From assembly GCF_050908995.1 (NCBI RefSeq), contig NW_027484950.1:32406-96405 (forward strand): a DNA stretch of 64,000 nucleotides, in the 5' to 3' direction. Numbering within the stretch: position 1 is the first letter of the stretch; each line of letters opens with the position of its first letter. This DNA comes from Andrena cerasifolii (lineage: Eukaryota; Arthropoda; Insecta; Hymenoptera; Andrenidae). Positions 1 to 12,418 of the stretch are shown here, piece by piece. The translations under genes were made by a program, and so were the position numbers. A model generated the notes under the pieces. It did no database searches, was not told where the DNA came from, and was given only the letters and a program-made list of their open reading frames with translations.

Positions 1-3000
1 CGATACACTATTCCAAGAGGGAGTTGGACTTCCAAGGAAACTCCATTCCTTTCGTGAATAATAACCAAGTCATGCTACCTGCTAGATCAAAAACCGTTTC
101 CTTTATTAATATATTAAATTCGAATATAAAGGAAGGGTATGTACCCCGGTTAGACTTAGGCACTGGGATTCACGCTGGTAACGCTCTTGTCCGTAATCGA
201 GACGGCAAAGCGTACTTACAAATAATAAATTCTAATGAAATGGACATAACGATCACAACACCTACTGTTGAATTGGAAGAATTTGAAATTGTGATTCCAG
301 AACCCAAACAAAGACGAACAAAAGAGATTATGACGTCTAAATGCGTCACTCCTATCCCCGCCCTAAATTCAAACAAGTCCCTCTTACCCCAGGATCTGTC
401 GATCCACCAAATCGAGGCACCCACGAAAGTGCACTCACTCTCACCCCCTGTGCATTATGCCAGATCAACCGTCTACCCACATTTCCGTGAGTCTCTTACT
501 ATTGCGTCGGGTGAGGTATCGATAATTTCTGAACAAACCGCAACAAGAATGGAACGAGTGCTCAAACTAATTTCAACGGAACACATGAATCCGGAGGAAA
601 AACTTCATGTCCAAAGAATTTTATATAAATACCATGACCTCTTCCATCTACCAGATGAGAAGTTAGGCCACACAAACGCTATCCAGCATGGGATCCAGAC
701 AATGGACCCAGTGCCAGTAAATACTAAACAATATCGCTTCCCTCCTGTACATAAGAAGGAAATAGACAAGCAAATAAAGAATTTACTAACTAACGACATT
801 ATAAAACCGTCATTATCACCCTATAATTCACCTATTTGGATCGTCTCTAAAAAACCAGGACCCAATGGGGAACTCTTGTGGAGAATGGTAATTGACTTCA
901 GGGATTTAAACGGAAAAACCGTTCCTGACGCATACCCACTTCCAAACATTAACGAAATACTAGACCAATTAGGAGGAACAAAATACTTTTCCGTATTCGA
1001 CCTAGCTTCCGGATTTCACCAAATCCCTATGAAACCGGAAGATGCGCCTAAAACGGCCTTTTCTACACCTCATGGACATTATGAGTTTGTTAGAATGCCA
1101 TTTGGACTTTGTAATGCACCAGCTACCTTCCAACGTTTAATGGATCACACGCTCACGGGACTCCAAGGCACAGAAATGTTCGTATATCTGGACGATATTG
1201 TCCTTTACGCGAGTTCCCTTACAGAACATTTAATAAAATTTAAAAAACTTGCTCAACGCCTAAGAGAGGCGAACCTTAAACTTCAGCCTTCGAAATGTAA
1301 ATTTCTACACAAAGAAGTCGTATATTTGGGTAACATAATTACAGAACAAGGAGTAAAACCTGATCCAGGAAAAATTGAAGCCGTCCGAAACTACCCGGCA
1401 CCAAATACACCTAAAGGAATCAAACAATTCCTTGGTTTAACCGGATATTATAGGAAATTTATCCCAGACTTTTCTAAAATAGCTCGTCCGTTAATCCAAC
1501 TATTGAAGAAAGACACAATATTTGAGTGGGGACCGTCCCAGAAAACGGCTTTTGACCACTTAAGACTAGCATTGCAGAAAGAACCTATCCTGCAATACCC
1601 GAATTTTGACCTGGAATTTCACGTCACTACAGATGCTTCTGACTACGCTATAGGAGGGATATTGAGTCAGACTATAGATGGAAAAGAGTTACCGATCGCT
1701 TACGCCTCTCGCCTCCTAAATAAAGCAGAAATAAATTACGCAACCATAGAGAAGGAACTTTTAGCCATCGTATATTGCGTTAGGCACTTCCGACCTTATC
1801 TATACGGAAGGAAATTTATTTTATTTACCGACCATCAACCACTAATCTGGTTACATAGAGTAAAAGACCCAACGTCACGCCTCGTTAGGTGGCGTTTAAA
1901 ATTAGCAGAATACGACTATGAAATTAGATATCAATCAGGGAAAAGCAATAAACTTGCCGACGCTTTGTCCCGTAATTCCCCTGCAGTGGAGGCATACCCT
2001 ATAAGACCACGAGAGGAAGCAGACGAAGACTGGGAAGATCAACCCCCGCCTAAGCGAGGCCCCGGGAGGCCCAGACTCTCCGAAGCATCAAATTCCGCAG
2101 CAGGACTCACAAAGAAAACCCGACCAAGAGCGAAACCCACAAGGATACAATCACCCCGTAGAGTACGTAAAAATTTGGCACCAGCGCCAAAACCTCCAGA
2201 CCCTCCCTCAGAGAACCTACTAGAAACAAGGAATAGTATCGAAGATGAGGATCAGGAAGAAGGAGAACATTTAAATACCCCCTATTCGGCAATTTCGCCT
2301 GCACGATCGTCAACGCCGCAGAAAGAGGACGACATCGATTCTGAAGTGGAGTCGAATGTTTCGGATGAATTAGATTCGGAATCCTCAGTAAGCGAGCTGA
2401 ACGAGTCTTTGGACGCAGTATACAAAGCAGACCCCGAACGAGAAATCAGGATAAAGCCATCAATCAGTCGCGACCCGTTGTCACTACGAAAAGAAACGCT
2501 CGTTTTCTTTCTGAGCACGGATGGTAAACCTTGCGATAACGGAGCTAAGGAATTACAAGAAACAGGAATCGTGACAATACCTGGCAACCTCCCACTGGGG
2601 AAGGGCTATTTAACCCATAATAAAGGACAAACCCTTATCGGGTTGGTTATTAAAGAAACACAGAGTACGCCCTTAACTATGACAACTTGGGGCAAAACCC
2701 TTTCCTACTTTAAAATGGTAATACGTGAGCTCCTAACACAATCATTTAGCATAGCCAAAACATCGAACATCGATCAGTTAAGCTGGCAAGATATTATTAT
2801 AGACATTCTCGAGGCAGTCAACGAAGAGGACATCAGTTTCACTATATGTTTACAAGCAGTCCGTATACCAGAGGAATCGGAACGACTAAACATTATTAAA
2901 GAAAATCATGCATCAGCTTTAGCCGGACATAAAGGAGTAACCAAAACATATAACCGAATTAAATACCATTACTTTTGGAAAGGGATGAAGAAAGCCGTGG

Positions 3001-3841
3001 AAGATCATATTCGAAAATGCGAGGACTGTCAGCGGAAGAAACTCGTCCGTGTTAAAACCAGGCAACCAATGATTCTCACTGACACGCCTGGACGAGCCTT
3101 TGACAAGATTGCATTAGATATAGTAGGACCGTTACCTACCACTAGAGAAGGAAATACATATATATTAACAATGCAAGATTTACTAACAAAATACTTCGTG
3201 TGCGTACCCCTTAAACAATCGACATCAATAAAAGTCGCAGATGCGTTTATAAAACAATTTATCTGTCAATTCGGAGCTCCCAGAGCCATCCTCACTGACC
3301 AAGGAACAAATTTCACTGGTAAATTCATGAAAGCTGAATGAATATTTAAAAATGTTTATCGGTAACTACAGCGACTGGGATGAATGGACCGACTTGGCTG
3401 CATTCTCTTATAATACCAGCGTTCATGAGGGCACTGGTCACACTCCACACGAGTTAGTATTCGGGAAAATAGCCCGGGTACCCAGCCGAAATCGGATGCC
3501 CGAAGATTTTGAAAACGAGACCTATAATCATTACCTCTCGAAATTAAGTATAAGGGTGCAAGAGCCGCAAACTGCTGCAGCAGAAAAGTTGAATCAGTCT
3601 AAGCTTCGTTATAAAAAATATTACGATAGGCACAAAAACGAGGAGACCTTCAAACCGGGTGACGCGGTTTTCGTCCTTATAGAACCGCGAAAAGGTAAAT
3701 TCGGAGATCAGTACTCTGGCCCTTCACACGATATTGGAGGTAATCTCTTCGCAAAACTTAAAAATATCCTGGAAGGGCAAAACTAAAATAATTCACGCGA
3801 ACAAAGCGCGTCTTGGTCGACTACGCGAGGATCCCGGTTGA
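1..3841 (+). pseudogene. pol: Gypsy pol (copy A), broken in integrase
   Basis: Open in frame from base 3 to 3341, then broken. In order: tail of the protease domain, RT with the intact YLDD box (gacgat at 1191-1196) and preceding FDLASGFHQ and MPFGLCNAP motifs, RNase H (TTDASDYAIGG, IEKELLAIVY, FTDHQPL), an acidic linker with an AT-hook-like GPGRPR (about 2050-2080), a macrodomain-like module (about 2490-2865), and integrase with a zinc-binding HHCC and the first two catalytic Asp (ALDIVGPLP, LTDQGTNF). A deletion at about 3336 removes roughly 110 nt including the HPQTNGSLERS block and the catalytic Glu. A one-base gain near 3722 shifts the C-terminus. The homologous stop is at 3839-3841. Dead as an integrase source. 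Confidence 0.92.
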
Positions 3842-3894
3842 TCCAAATAACAAGATATAGAAACATGTAATAATCAATTATTTCTTAGATCAAA

Positions 3895-4207
3895 ATGCCA
3901 CACAAAAGGGCCCACAAAAACAAGGGGCCTAAGGCCAGAGGAGGAGGCCTCAAAAGAAGGTTGGAAGAGCTCTTTCACCCTTTCTCCCAAAGGTGGTCTC
4001 CACGGTGACCATCAGGGAGGCAGAACCGGAGGTCATCACTATTGATGATTCCCCCATGAGGACACCGATGGACCCACCAACCCCAACCTGCCCTCCCGTA
4101 GCCGAGGAGGTACTCATCAGATCCCCTTCTCAACCCTCCACCTCCCAAATTCCATCCTTTATCCCTCCACATCCAGGTGTCGTGGAAATCCTGAACACGG
4201 GGTCAGC
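3895..4207 (+). pseudogene. ORF3 remnant of copy A
   Basis: This is the copy A version of the small third ORF found after pol in B, C, D and E. It starts at ATG 3895 with a basic N-terminus rich in Lys, Arg and Gly. A frameshift near 3990 ends that frame in TGA. The shifted frame carries the conserved block EVITIDDSP (about 4030-4056) and the block ending VVEILNTGSAT. At about 4208 the sequence jumps into the LTR interior, so the last part of ORF3 and the 5' part of the LTR are missing; coding beyond that point is read-through of LTR DNA, not protein. Confidence 0.75.
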
Positions 4208-4791
4208 TACTCTGTTTACAAACATACTATTGCATGAGCCGAATAATACCAAGAAATATTACGTGTGGTTTCTTTTATATATCTAAATCCAATTACCGAG
4301 CCAAAACTAAAATAAGACCTAACGGGTGTTTCCAGGGTGTGTATTTGCCTTTTAAAACCTTCCCTGGTCGATTAGAGTGACGGAATTATTATTCGCGCCT
4401 GATCCCCTTCAAAATCCTCAGTGTGCTGGATTCAAGATTCGCGCCTGACGTTCCTCTCCTTCCAAACCCTCAGTGTGCTGGATTCAAGATTCGCGCCTGA
4501 CGTTCCTCTCCTTCCAAACCCTCAGTGTGCTGGATTATAGATTCGCGCCTGAATTCCTTTCAAACCCTCAGTGTGACGGATTCAATATTCGCCCCTAAGT
4601 TCCTTCCAAACCCTCAGTGTGACGGATTCAATATTCGCGCCTAAGTTCCTTCCAAACCCTCAGTGTGACGGATATAATATTCGCGCCTGGTCTTCCCCCA
4701 AAAATCTCAGAGTGCTGGATTTTAGATTCGCGCCTGTCTTTTTTCCATCCCCACAGTCATCGTTTCTAAAGACCTCACGCGGGACGTGACA
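4208..4791 (+). repeat. 3' LTR of copy A, family II, 5'-truncated
   Basis: From about 4208 the sequence matches the reverse strand of the solo LTR near 27080 leftwards to 26581. The U3 part and TATA box are absent because of the deletion that joins ORF3 to LTR interior. Ends at ...GGGACGTGACA, the family's 3' terminus. Confidence 0.85.
4391..4736 (+). repeat. U5 tandem repeat array of family II LTR
   Basis: About eight imperfect units of 40-60 bp. Each contains ATTCGCGCCTG, then CCTCAGTGTG followed by CTGGATT or ACGGATT. The solo LTR at 26637-26951 has the same array with seven units on the other strand. The array lies between the poly(A) region and the LTR end. Confidence 0.85.
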
Positions 4792-7700
4792 AAAGAAAAT
4801 TTTTTTTAAAATTAAAAAGAAAAATTTTTAAAAATTAAAAAAAAAAATTTAAAAACATAAATAATTTTTTTTTAATTTAAAAATAAAATAATAATAATAA
4901 AGAATTAAGGAAAAATTAAATAAAAAAAAATTTAGAAAAAATTATAGAAAAATAAATAAAAATTTATTTTTTTAAATTTAAAAGTTTTTTTTGTGAAAGT
5001 TAAAATAAATTTTAAAAAAATTAAAAAAAATAAACTTAAAAAATAATAATAATAAAAAAAAATAAATTAATAAAAAATTTAATTTTTTTAAAATTAAAAA
5101 AAAATTTTAAAAAAGACTTAAAGAAATTTTTTTAAAAAAATTTTAAAAAGAATTTTTAAAAAAAATTAAAAAAGAATTTTTAAAAAAAAAATTTAAAAAA
5201 TTGAAAAAAAAATAATTTTAAAGAAAATTAAAATAAAAGAAAATTCTTTTTAAAAAATTAAAAAAAAATTAAAAGCACTTTTAAAAAAATAAATAAAAAA
5301 TTTAAGAAAATTAAAAAAAAATTTAAATTTAAAAAATTAAAATAAAAGAAAAATTAAAATTTAAAAAAATTAAAAACAAAATAAATATAAAAATTAATAA
5401 AGAATTCTAAAAAAAAAATTAAAAAACATTTTTTTTTAAATATAATAATTTATAAAAATTTTAAAAAGAAAAAAGGAAAAAATAATAAATAAATTAAAAA
5501 AAAAATAAAAAAAAATTTAAAAATTCAAAAAAAGGAAAAATAAAAATTAAATTTTTTTTTAAAAAAATTAAAAGAAAAAATTTTGAAATTTGTTTAAAAA
5601 AAAATAAAAGAAATTTTTTAAGAAAATTAAAAAAAAATAAATTAAAAAAATTTTTAAAAAACAAAAAAATAAATAATCAATTTAAATAAAAAATAAATAA
5701 AAATTTTTAATTTTTTTTAAATTTAAAAAAAAAATAAAAATAGAAAAATTATAAAAAATTTAAAAAAAATTTAAAAAATTTTAAAATAATTCAAATTTTT
5801 TAAAAAAATTAAAAAAGTTTAAAAAAAGATTTGAAAAAATTAATAATAATAATAATAAGCAAAAAAATAAGTAAAATTTTTTTAAAAAATTAAAAAAATA
5901 TATAATACAAAATTTAAAAAAAAAAATTAAAAAAATAAATAAGTAAATAAAAAAAATTTTAAAAAAATAAAAATTAAAAAATAAATAAATAATAAAAAAA
6001 TTAAATAACAAAAAATTAAAAAATTAAAAATTAAAAAAACAAAATAAAAAAAAAGTTTAAAAAAAAATTTTAAAATCAAAAAAGATTAAAATAAAAAAAA
6101 TAAATAATATAATAATAATAATTTTTAAAAAAAATGAATAAAATTTTTTTTTTGAAAATTTTAAAAAATAAACAAAAATTATAATAAAAAATAAAAAATA
6201 ATTAAAAAAAAATTTTTAAAAATTAAAAAAAAAAATTCTAAAAAAATAAAAAAAATTTAAAAATTGAAGAAAAAATTGAAAAAATTGAAAAAATTGAAAA
6301 AAAAATTGAAAAATTGAAAAATTTGAAAAAATTGAAAATTTGTAAAAAAATTAAAAAAAAAATTAAAAATTGAGAAAATTAAAAAATAAATTTTTTTTTT
6401 AAATAAATAAAAATTTTTTAAAAAAAATTAAGAAAAAAATTAAATAATAAATGAATATTTTTTTTTTTAAATTTAAAAAAAAAATTTTAAATTAAAACAA
6501 AAATTGAAAAAAAAATTAAGAAAAAATTTATTAAAAAAATAAATAAAAAATTTTTAAAAAATTTAAAAAAGATTTTAAAAAAAATTCAAATTTTTTTTAC
6601 AAACTAAAAAAAAATGAATAAATTTAAAAAAGGATTTTAAACAAAATTAAAAAAATAAATACAAATTTTGAGAAATAAAAATAATAAAAATAATAACAAG
6701 TGAATTAAAGAAAAATTAAATAAATTTTTTTAAATTAGCAAATTAAAAAACAATTTAAAAAAATTTTTTAAAAAAATTGAAAAAAAATTGAAAAAATTTT
6801 TTTAAAAAATTGAAAAAAAATTGAAAAAATTTTTTTAAAATTTTTTTTATAAAATTGAAAAAAAAAATTTAAAAATAAAAAAAGTAAAGAAAGAATTTTT
6901 CAAAAAAAATTTAAAAATTGAAAAAAAAATTAAAAATAAAGAAAATTTTTTTTAAAAGAATTTAGAAAAAAATAAAAAAATAAATTTTTCTTTTAAAAAT
7001 TAATAAAAATTTAAGAAAAATTAAAAAGATATATAATATAAAAATTAAAAAAAAAATTTTAAATATTAAAAAAATGAAAAACGTAAGAAAATTAAAAAAA
7101 AAATAAAATTTTTTTTTAAAAATTAAAAAAAAACAAAAAAATAAATAAATAATTTTAAAGAAAATAAATAAAAATACTTTGAAAACATTAAACAAAATTT
7201 TTTTTTTTAATTAAATAAAAATTAAAATATTAAAATATAAAGAAAAAAATTTAAAATAAAGAAAAAAAATTTAAAAATAAAAAATTTATAGAAAATAAAT
7301 AAATAAAATAAAAAAAAATTTAAAAATTCAAAAAAAAAATTAAAATTTTTTTTAAAACAATTAAAAAAAGAATATTAAATTTTTTTATCAAATTAAAAAA
7401 AAATAATAAAAAGCAAAAAAAGAAATTAAAATAATAATAGTAATAATAATAAATTAAAAGAATAAATAAATAAATAAAAGAAACAAAAAAAATAAAATAG
7501 GAAATTTCAAAAAAATTAATAATAATAATAATAAACAAAACAAATAAGTAAAAAAAATTTTAAAAATTGAAGAAAAAAATTTAAAAATTGAACAATTTTT
7601 CTAAAAAATTGAGAAAATTAAAAAATAATTTTTTTTTCTAAATAAATAAATTTTCTTTAAAAAAAATTAAGAAAAAAATTAAATAATAAATAAATAATTT

Positions 7701-8599
7701 TTTTTTAAAAATTTAAAAAATATTGAAACAATTTAAAAAATAATTAAAATTAAAAAAAAAATTGAAAAAAAATTAAGAAAAAATTTATTAAAAAAATATA
7801 TAAAAATTTTTTAAAAATTTTTAAAAATATTTAATTTTTTTAATATTTAAAAAAAATAATAAGTAAAGAAAAATTCTAAATTGTAAAAAATTAAAATAAA
7901 GAAAAATTTTTAAAAAATTTAAAAAAAGAATTTTTAAATTAAAAAAAAATAAAAAATAATTTTATAAATAAATAATTTTAAAAAATGTATAAAAATTATA
8001 AAAATTTTTTAAAAATTTAAAAAATGAAAGAAAATTTTTTTTAAAAATTTAAAAAAAAATTTTAATTTTTTAAAAAAAGAGTAAAAAATTTTTTTTTTAA
8101 TTTTTTTAAATAATTAAAATATATATTAATAATAATAATAATAATAAAATAAGTAAAAAAATAAAAAAAAAGAAAATTTAAAAAAATAATAAAAATTTTT
8201 TTAATTTTAAAAAAATTTTAAAAAAATTAAAAAAATTTTTTTAATTTAAAAGAAAATTTAAAAAAATTAAACTAAAAAAAATAAATAAAAAATAAATAAA
8301 ATTTAAAAAAAAATATAAAAAATATATAAAAAAAATTTTTTAACAAATTTAAAAAAATTTAAAAAATAAAAAAATAATAATAATAAATGAATGAAAGAAA
8401 AATGAAATAAAAAATTTGTTCTAAATTTTTAAAAAAAAATTGAAATCAATTAAAAAAAAATTTTTTAATTTTTTTGAAAAGTTGAAAAAAAGAAAAAAAT
8501 AAAGAAATTTTTTTTTTAAATTTTAAAAATAAAGAAAATTTTAAATAATAAAAAAAATTTTAAAAATTAAAAAAAATTAAATTAAAAAAATAATAAAAC
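4792..8599. repeat. A-rich low-complexity satellite block
   Basis: Almost entirely A and T, written mostly as runs of A separated by short T runs on this strand, with rare G or C. Recurring phrases include gaattaaagaaaaattaaataaa and runs of aataataat, which are the reverse complement of phrases in the T-rich blocks. The short ORFs here (Phe/Leu/Ile/Lys only) are composition artefacts. No gene is seen. Confidence 0.9.
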
Positions 8600-8825
8600 T
8601 GGTACGTATGTGGAATTTTCCCATACGCCGCTCTCAACCACTTTTCGAGCAAGCGTCTGCGAAGGGAAAACGCCCTAAGATCCTTTTGCTTATCACATAC
8701 CACTAAGGGGGGTCATGATCTCGACCATCTGGATCACGACCATGGGAACGGGAGAGACACGACGACGACCCCGAAGAATTTCCTTATATGGAAATTACTA
8801 ACGCATCCCCAATCATTTTTGGGAC

Positions 8826-8832
8826 TATATAA
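8826..8832 (+). promoter_or_regulatory. TATA box of the solo LTR
   Basis: TATATAA, followed 40-50 bp downstream by an initiator-like tacagtcacg. Spacing and position 225 bp into the repeat fit an LTR promoter. Confidence 0.5.
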
Positions 8833-9302
8833 GCCCTTTGCTTTCTACCCTCTGCGGTTAAAAGCAGTACAGTCACGCGTAGAGTAACGCCGTGTCACGC
8901 TCGTACCGAGTCGGTTGAATTCAGTAAGATCGAGCTAAAGTCTCCGTCGGAATCATAGTTGACCTCATAGAATCCGCGAGTTCGGTTTACATTCTATTGG
9001 GCACTTTGAAATAGCCGCTCGTACGCCCCGCATCGCCAGTGCGTCAACACCGAACAAATTCGTGGTAATTTACACACATTTACTACACTATTTAACCGCG
9101 ACACTCACATTTGTACTATATTTCATTATTGAATACACGAATGGTGTTCACTTCTAAATCGAGTTGATTCGTTAAAACCCATCTTTTACCCAGCGATCTT
9201 TATAATATTAGTAGCACTCACCCACTGATACAACTTTACCGCTCGAGTTGTATCGAATATAAATCAAGAGTTACGAGGCATTACTAACATTTCCCGCGAC
9301 TC

Positions 9303-9533
9303 CCTGATCTAGCATCAGGTTCGTTCGCAACCTTTCATCCAGAACAAGGAATCTTTACCAACCTAGTGGCTCCCCGACTTCGCATCGGGTTCGTCCACGC
9401 TTAACCCTCCTACGGCTCCCTGATTTCGAATCAGGTTCGTCCGCGCTTGACTCCGTTCCTAGAAGCTCATTGATTTCGCATCAGGTTCGTCCTCGCCGTC
9501 AATAATCCAAGCGGCTCCCTGATTTTCGCATCA
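9303..9533 (+). repeat. Five-unit hairpin array
   Basis: Five copies, 50-60 bp apart, of CCTGAT-TTCGC-ATCAGG within the phrase ggctccctgatttcgcatcaggttcgtccgcgc. The arms are complementary. Copy 2 has CCCGA...TCGGG in place of CCTGA...TCAGG, a paired change that keeps the stem; copy 3 extends it to seven pairs. Confidence 0.8.
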
Positions 9534-9633
9534 GGTTCGTCCGCGCACCTTACTAACAAATTCATAAACCATATTCCTTGGGAAATACCCTTCTCGCCTG
9601 TCTCTCGCGTTGCCGCAGCCCCGGCTCGTAACA

Positions 9634-12418
9634 AGAAAAATATTTAAAAAAAAAAAAAAATTTTTTTAAAAAATTAAAAAAAAAATTTTAAAAAATTAAA
9701 AAATTACAAAAAATAGAAAACAACAAAGAAAAAAATAAATAATTTAAAAAATAAATAAATAAAGTTTAAAAAAATTTAAAACAAATTTGAAAAACATAAT
9801 TAAATTTTCTTTTAATTTTTTAAAAAAAAATTTTAAAAAATTAAAAAATTTTTTTTTAAAAATTTAAAAAAAATTTCAAATCTAAAAAATTAAAAAAAAA
9901 ATTTAAAAAAAAATTAAAATTTGTTTTTAATGAAATTAAAAAAAATAAAAAAAAAAATTTTTAAAAATCAATAATAATAAGAAGAAGATAAAGAAAAAGT
10001 TAAAAATTAAAAAAAAATTAAAAATTAAAAAAAAAATTATAAAAATTAAAAAAAATTTAAAAATTAAAATTTTTTAAAAAATAAATAAATATTTAAAAAA
10101 ATTAAATAAAAAATAAAAAAATAAAAGAAACAAAATTAAAAAAAAGTTAAAAAAATTAAATAAAAATTAAAATAAAATAAATTAACGGAATTTTTTTTTC
10201 AAAATTAAAAAATTTAAATATTAAAAAAAATTATAAAAAAATTAATAATTTTTTTTTAAATTTTAAAAAAAAAATTAAAAATTAAGAAATTAAAAAATAA
10301 AGAAATTTTTTTTAAAAAAATTTAAAAAAATTTTAAAAAATTTAATAAAAATTTTTTAAAAAATTTAAAATTAAATTAAAAAAAAAATTTCTTCTAAATT
10401 TTTTAAAAAATTAAAATTATATTTAAAAAAAATTAAAAAGATTTACAAAAATTAAGATAAAAAAATAGTAAAAATACTAATAAAGCAAAAATAAATCAAT
10501 AAAAAAACATTTAAAAAATGAAAAAGTATTAAAAAATTTAAATAATTAAAATTTTTTTTAAAATAATAAATAAAATAATAAAATAAAAAAATTAATTTTT
10601 TTTAAATAATATATAAAAAAATTTAAATTAAATTAAAAAAATATAAAAAATAATAAAAAGCAAAAAATTAATAATAAAATTAACAAAAATTTTTAAAATA
10701 TATTATTAAAAAATTTTTTAAAATTTTTTAAAAAAATTAAAAAAAAATTAAATTTTTTTTAAAAAAATTAAAAAAAAATTAAATTTTTTTTAAATTTTAA
10801 AAAAATTAAAGATTAAAAAAAAAGTTTAAAAAAAGTTAAAAAATAATAATAAATGGATTAAAGAAAAATTAAATAACCAAATTTTTAAAAAAAAATTTCA
10901 AAAATTAAAAAACAATTTAAAAAAAAAATTTTAAAAATTAAAATGAATTTTTTTAGGAAATTAAAAAAAAATAAAAAAGAAATTTTTTAAAAATTAATAA
11001 TAATAACAATAATAAGAAAAAGAATAAGTAAACAATTAAAAAAAAAATTTTAAAAATTTAAAAAAAATTTATAAAAAAATTTAAATAAATTTTTAAAAAA
11101 AAATTTTAAAAAAATATTAAAAAAAATTTAAAAATTAAATAAATGTTATTTAAAAATTTTTAAAAATTAAAAATTAAAAAAAAAAATTTAAAAATTATAA
11201 ATTTTTTTTTTTTTAAATAATAATAATTTTAAAAGAATTTTAAAAAAAAATTTGAAACATTTAAACAATTAAAAAAAATATTAAATTGAAAAAAAAATTA
11301 AGGAAAAAATTAAAAATAAAATAAATAAAATTTTTTAAAAAATTAAAAACAATTTAAACAAAAATTTATAAAAAATTTAGATGAATTTTTGAAAAAATAT
11401 TAAAAAAATTGAATTTTTTTTAAAGAAATTAAATTTTTTAATTTTAAAAAAATCAAGGAAAAATGAAAAAAATATAAACAAATTAAACAATTTTTTTTCA
11501 AAAATTTAAAAAAAAATTAAAATTAAAATTAATAAAAAAAATTTTAATTTTTTTTTTTAAATAAAAAGATTAATAATAATAACAACAGAAGCAAAAAATA
11601 AGTAAACAATTTAAAAAGAATTAAAAAAAAAATTTTAAAAAATAATTAAAAAAGAAAAATTATTTTTTTTTAAATTTTAAAAATTAAGAAATTAAAAAAA
11701 ATTAAAAAATTGTTTTTTAAAAATTTAAAAATGTAGAAAAATTGTTTTTTAAAATTAAAAAATAAAGAAATTTTTTTAAAAAAATTAAAAAAAATTTAAT
11801 AAAAATAAAGAAAATTAAAGTAAAAAAAGAAAAATAATAAATAAATAAAAATTTAAAGAAAATAAGAAATTAAAAAATAAAGAAATTTTTTTTAATTTTT
11901 TCAAAATTTAATAAAAATATAAGAAAAATCTTTAAAAAAAAAATAAAAAAAATGATTTTTAAAAAATTAAAAAAATTAAATATTTAAAAAAATTAAAATA
12001 AAAGAAAAATAAAAATTAAAAAAAAAATTTTTAATTTAAATAACATTTTTTAAAAATAATAATAATAATTTTAAAAAAATTAAAAAAAAAATTTTCTTAA
12101 TTTTTTTAAAAAAAATTTTTATTTGTTTATTTTAAAAAATTTTTTTCTTAATTAATTAAGGTTTAAAATTAAGTTTTTTAAACTTTTATTTTATAATTTT
12201 TTTTCTTTTTTTTTAAATATTAATTTTTTTCTTAATTTTTTACTTATTTTTTGCTTAATATTATTATAAATAACTATTCTTTAATTTTTTTTAGATTTTT
12301 TAAAATTTTTTTTTAAATTTTTTTTTTGAAAATTTTAAAATTTTTTTTAAATTTTTTTTTAATTTAAAAAAAATTTTTTTTAAATATTTTTAATTTTTTT
12401 TAAATTTTTTAAAAAATT
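9634..12418. repeat. Satellite block, A-rich turning T-rich near 12100
   Basis: Same A+T satellite. It is A-rich on this strand to about 12100, then T-rich up to copy B. The phrase aaggtttaaaattaa near 12160 also lies upstream of copy C near 28482, so the last few hundred bases share ancestry with the C flank. No gene. Confidence 0.88.

Larger units (their letters stand above)
1..4791 (+). mobile_element. Gypsy copy A (family II), 5' part outside window
   Basis: Pol-coding sequence is open from the first base, so the element continues left of the window. It runs through protease tail, RT, RNase H, linker, integrase and ORF3 into a shortened 3' LTR ending ...GGGACGTGACA at 4791, where satellite begins. 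Its pol is very close to copy E at the other end of the window (long stretches nearly identical around 1381-1510 and the reverse strand near 63600), and its LTR is the family II type seen at 26581-28309. Two internal deletions (integrase; ORF3 to LTR) and a frameshift make it a dead copy. Confidence 0.9.
8600..9633 (+). mobile_element. Probable solo LTR of a third retrotransposon family
   Basis: An island of normal base composition in satellite. It begins TGGTACG and ends CGTAACA, a near-perfect terminal inverted repeat of the TG...CA type. It has an imperfect palindrome close to its start (CGTATG ... CATACG, 8604-8626), a TATA box at 8826 and a five-unit hairpin array near its 3' end. There is no coding sequence. 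It does not match the other LTRs in the window. A target-site duplication is not evident in the flanking A-rich DNA. It could instead be part of another repeat, but the promoter and end structure fit a solo LTR. Confidence 0.65.

Noticed and set aside
4792..8599. Short ORFs rich in Phe, Leu, Ile and Lys in the satellite blocks, for example at 5781-6011 and 6962-7538
   Set aside because: Pure composition effect of A/T runs; no start context, no domain, no conservation between blocks.
9303..9533. CRISPR-like array (repeats with spacers)
   Set aside because: Repeats vary, spacers are similar to each other, and the array is inside an LTR of a eukaryotic element with no cas genes.
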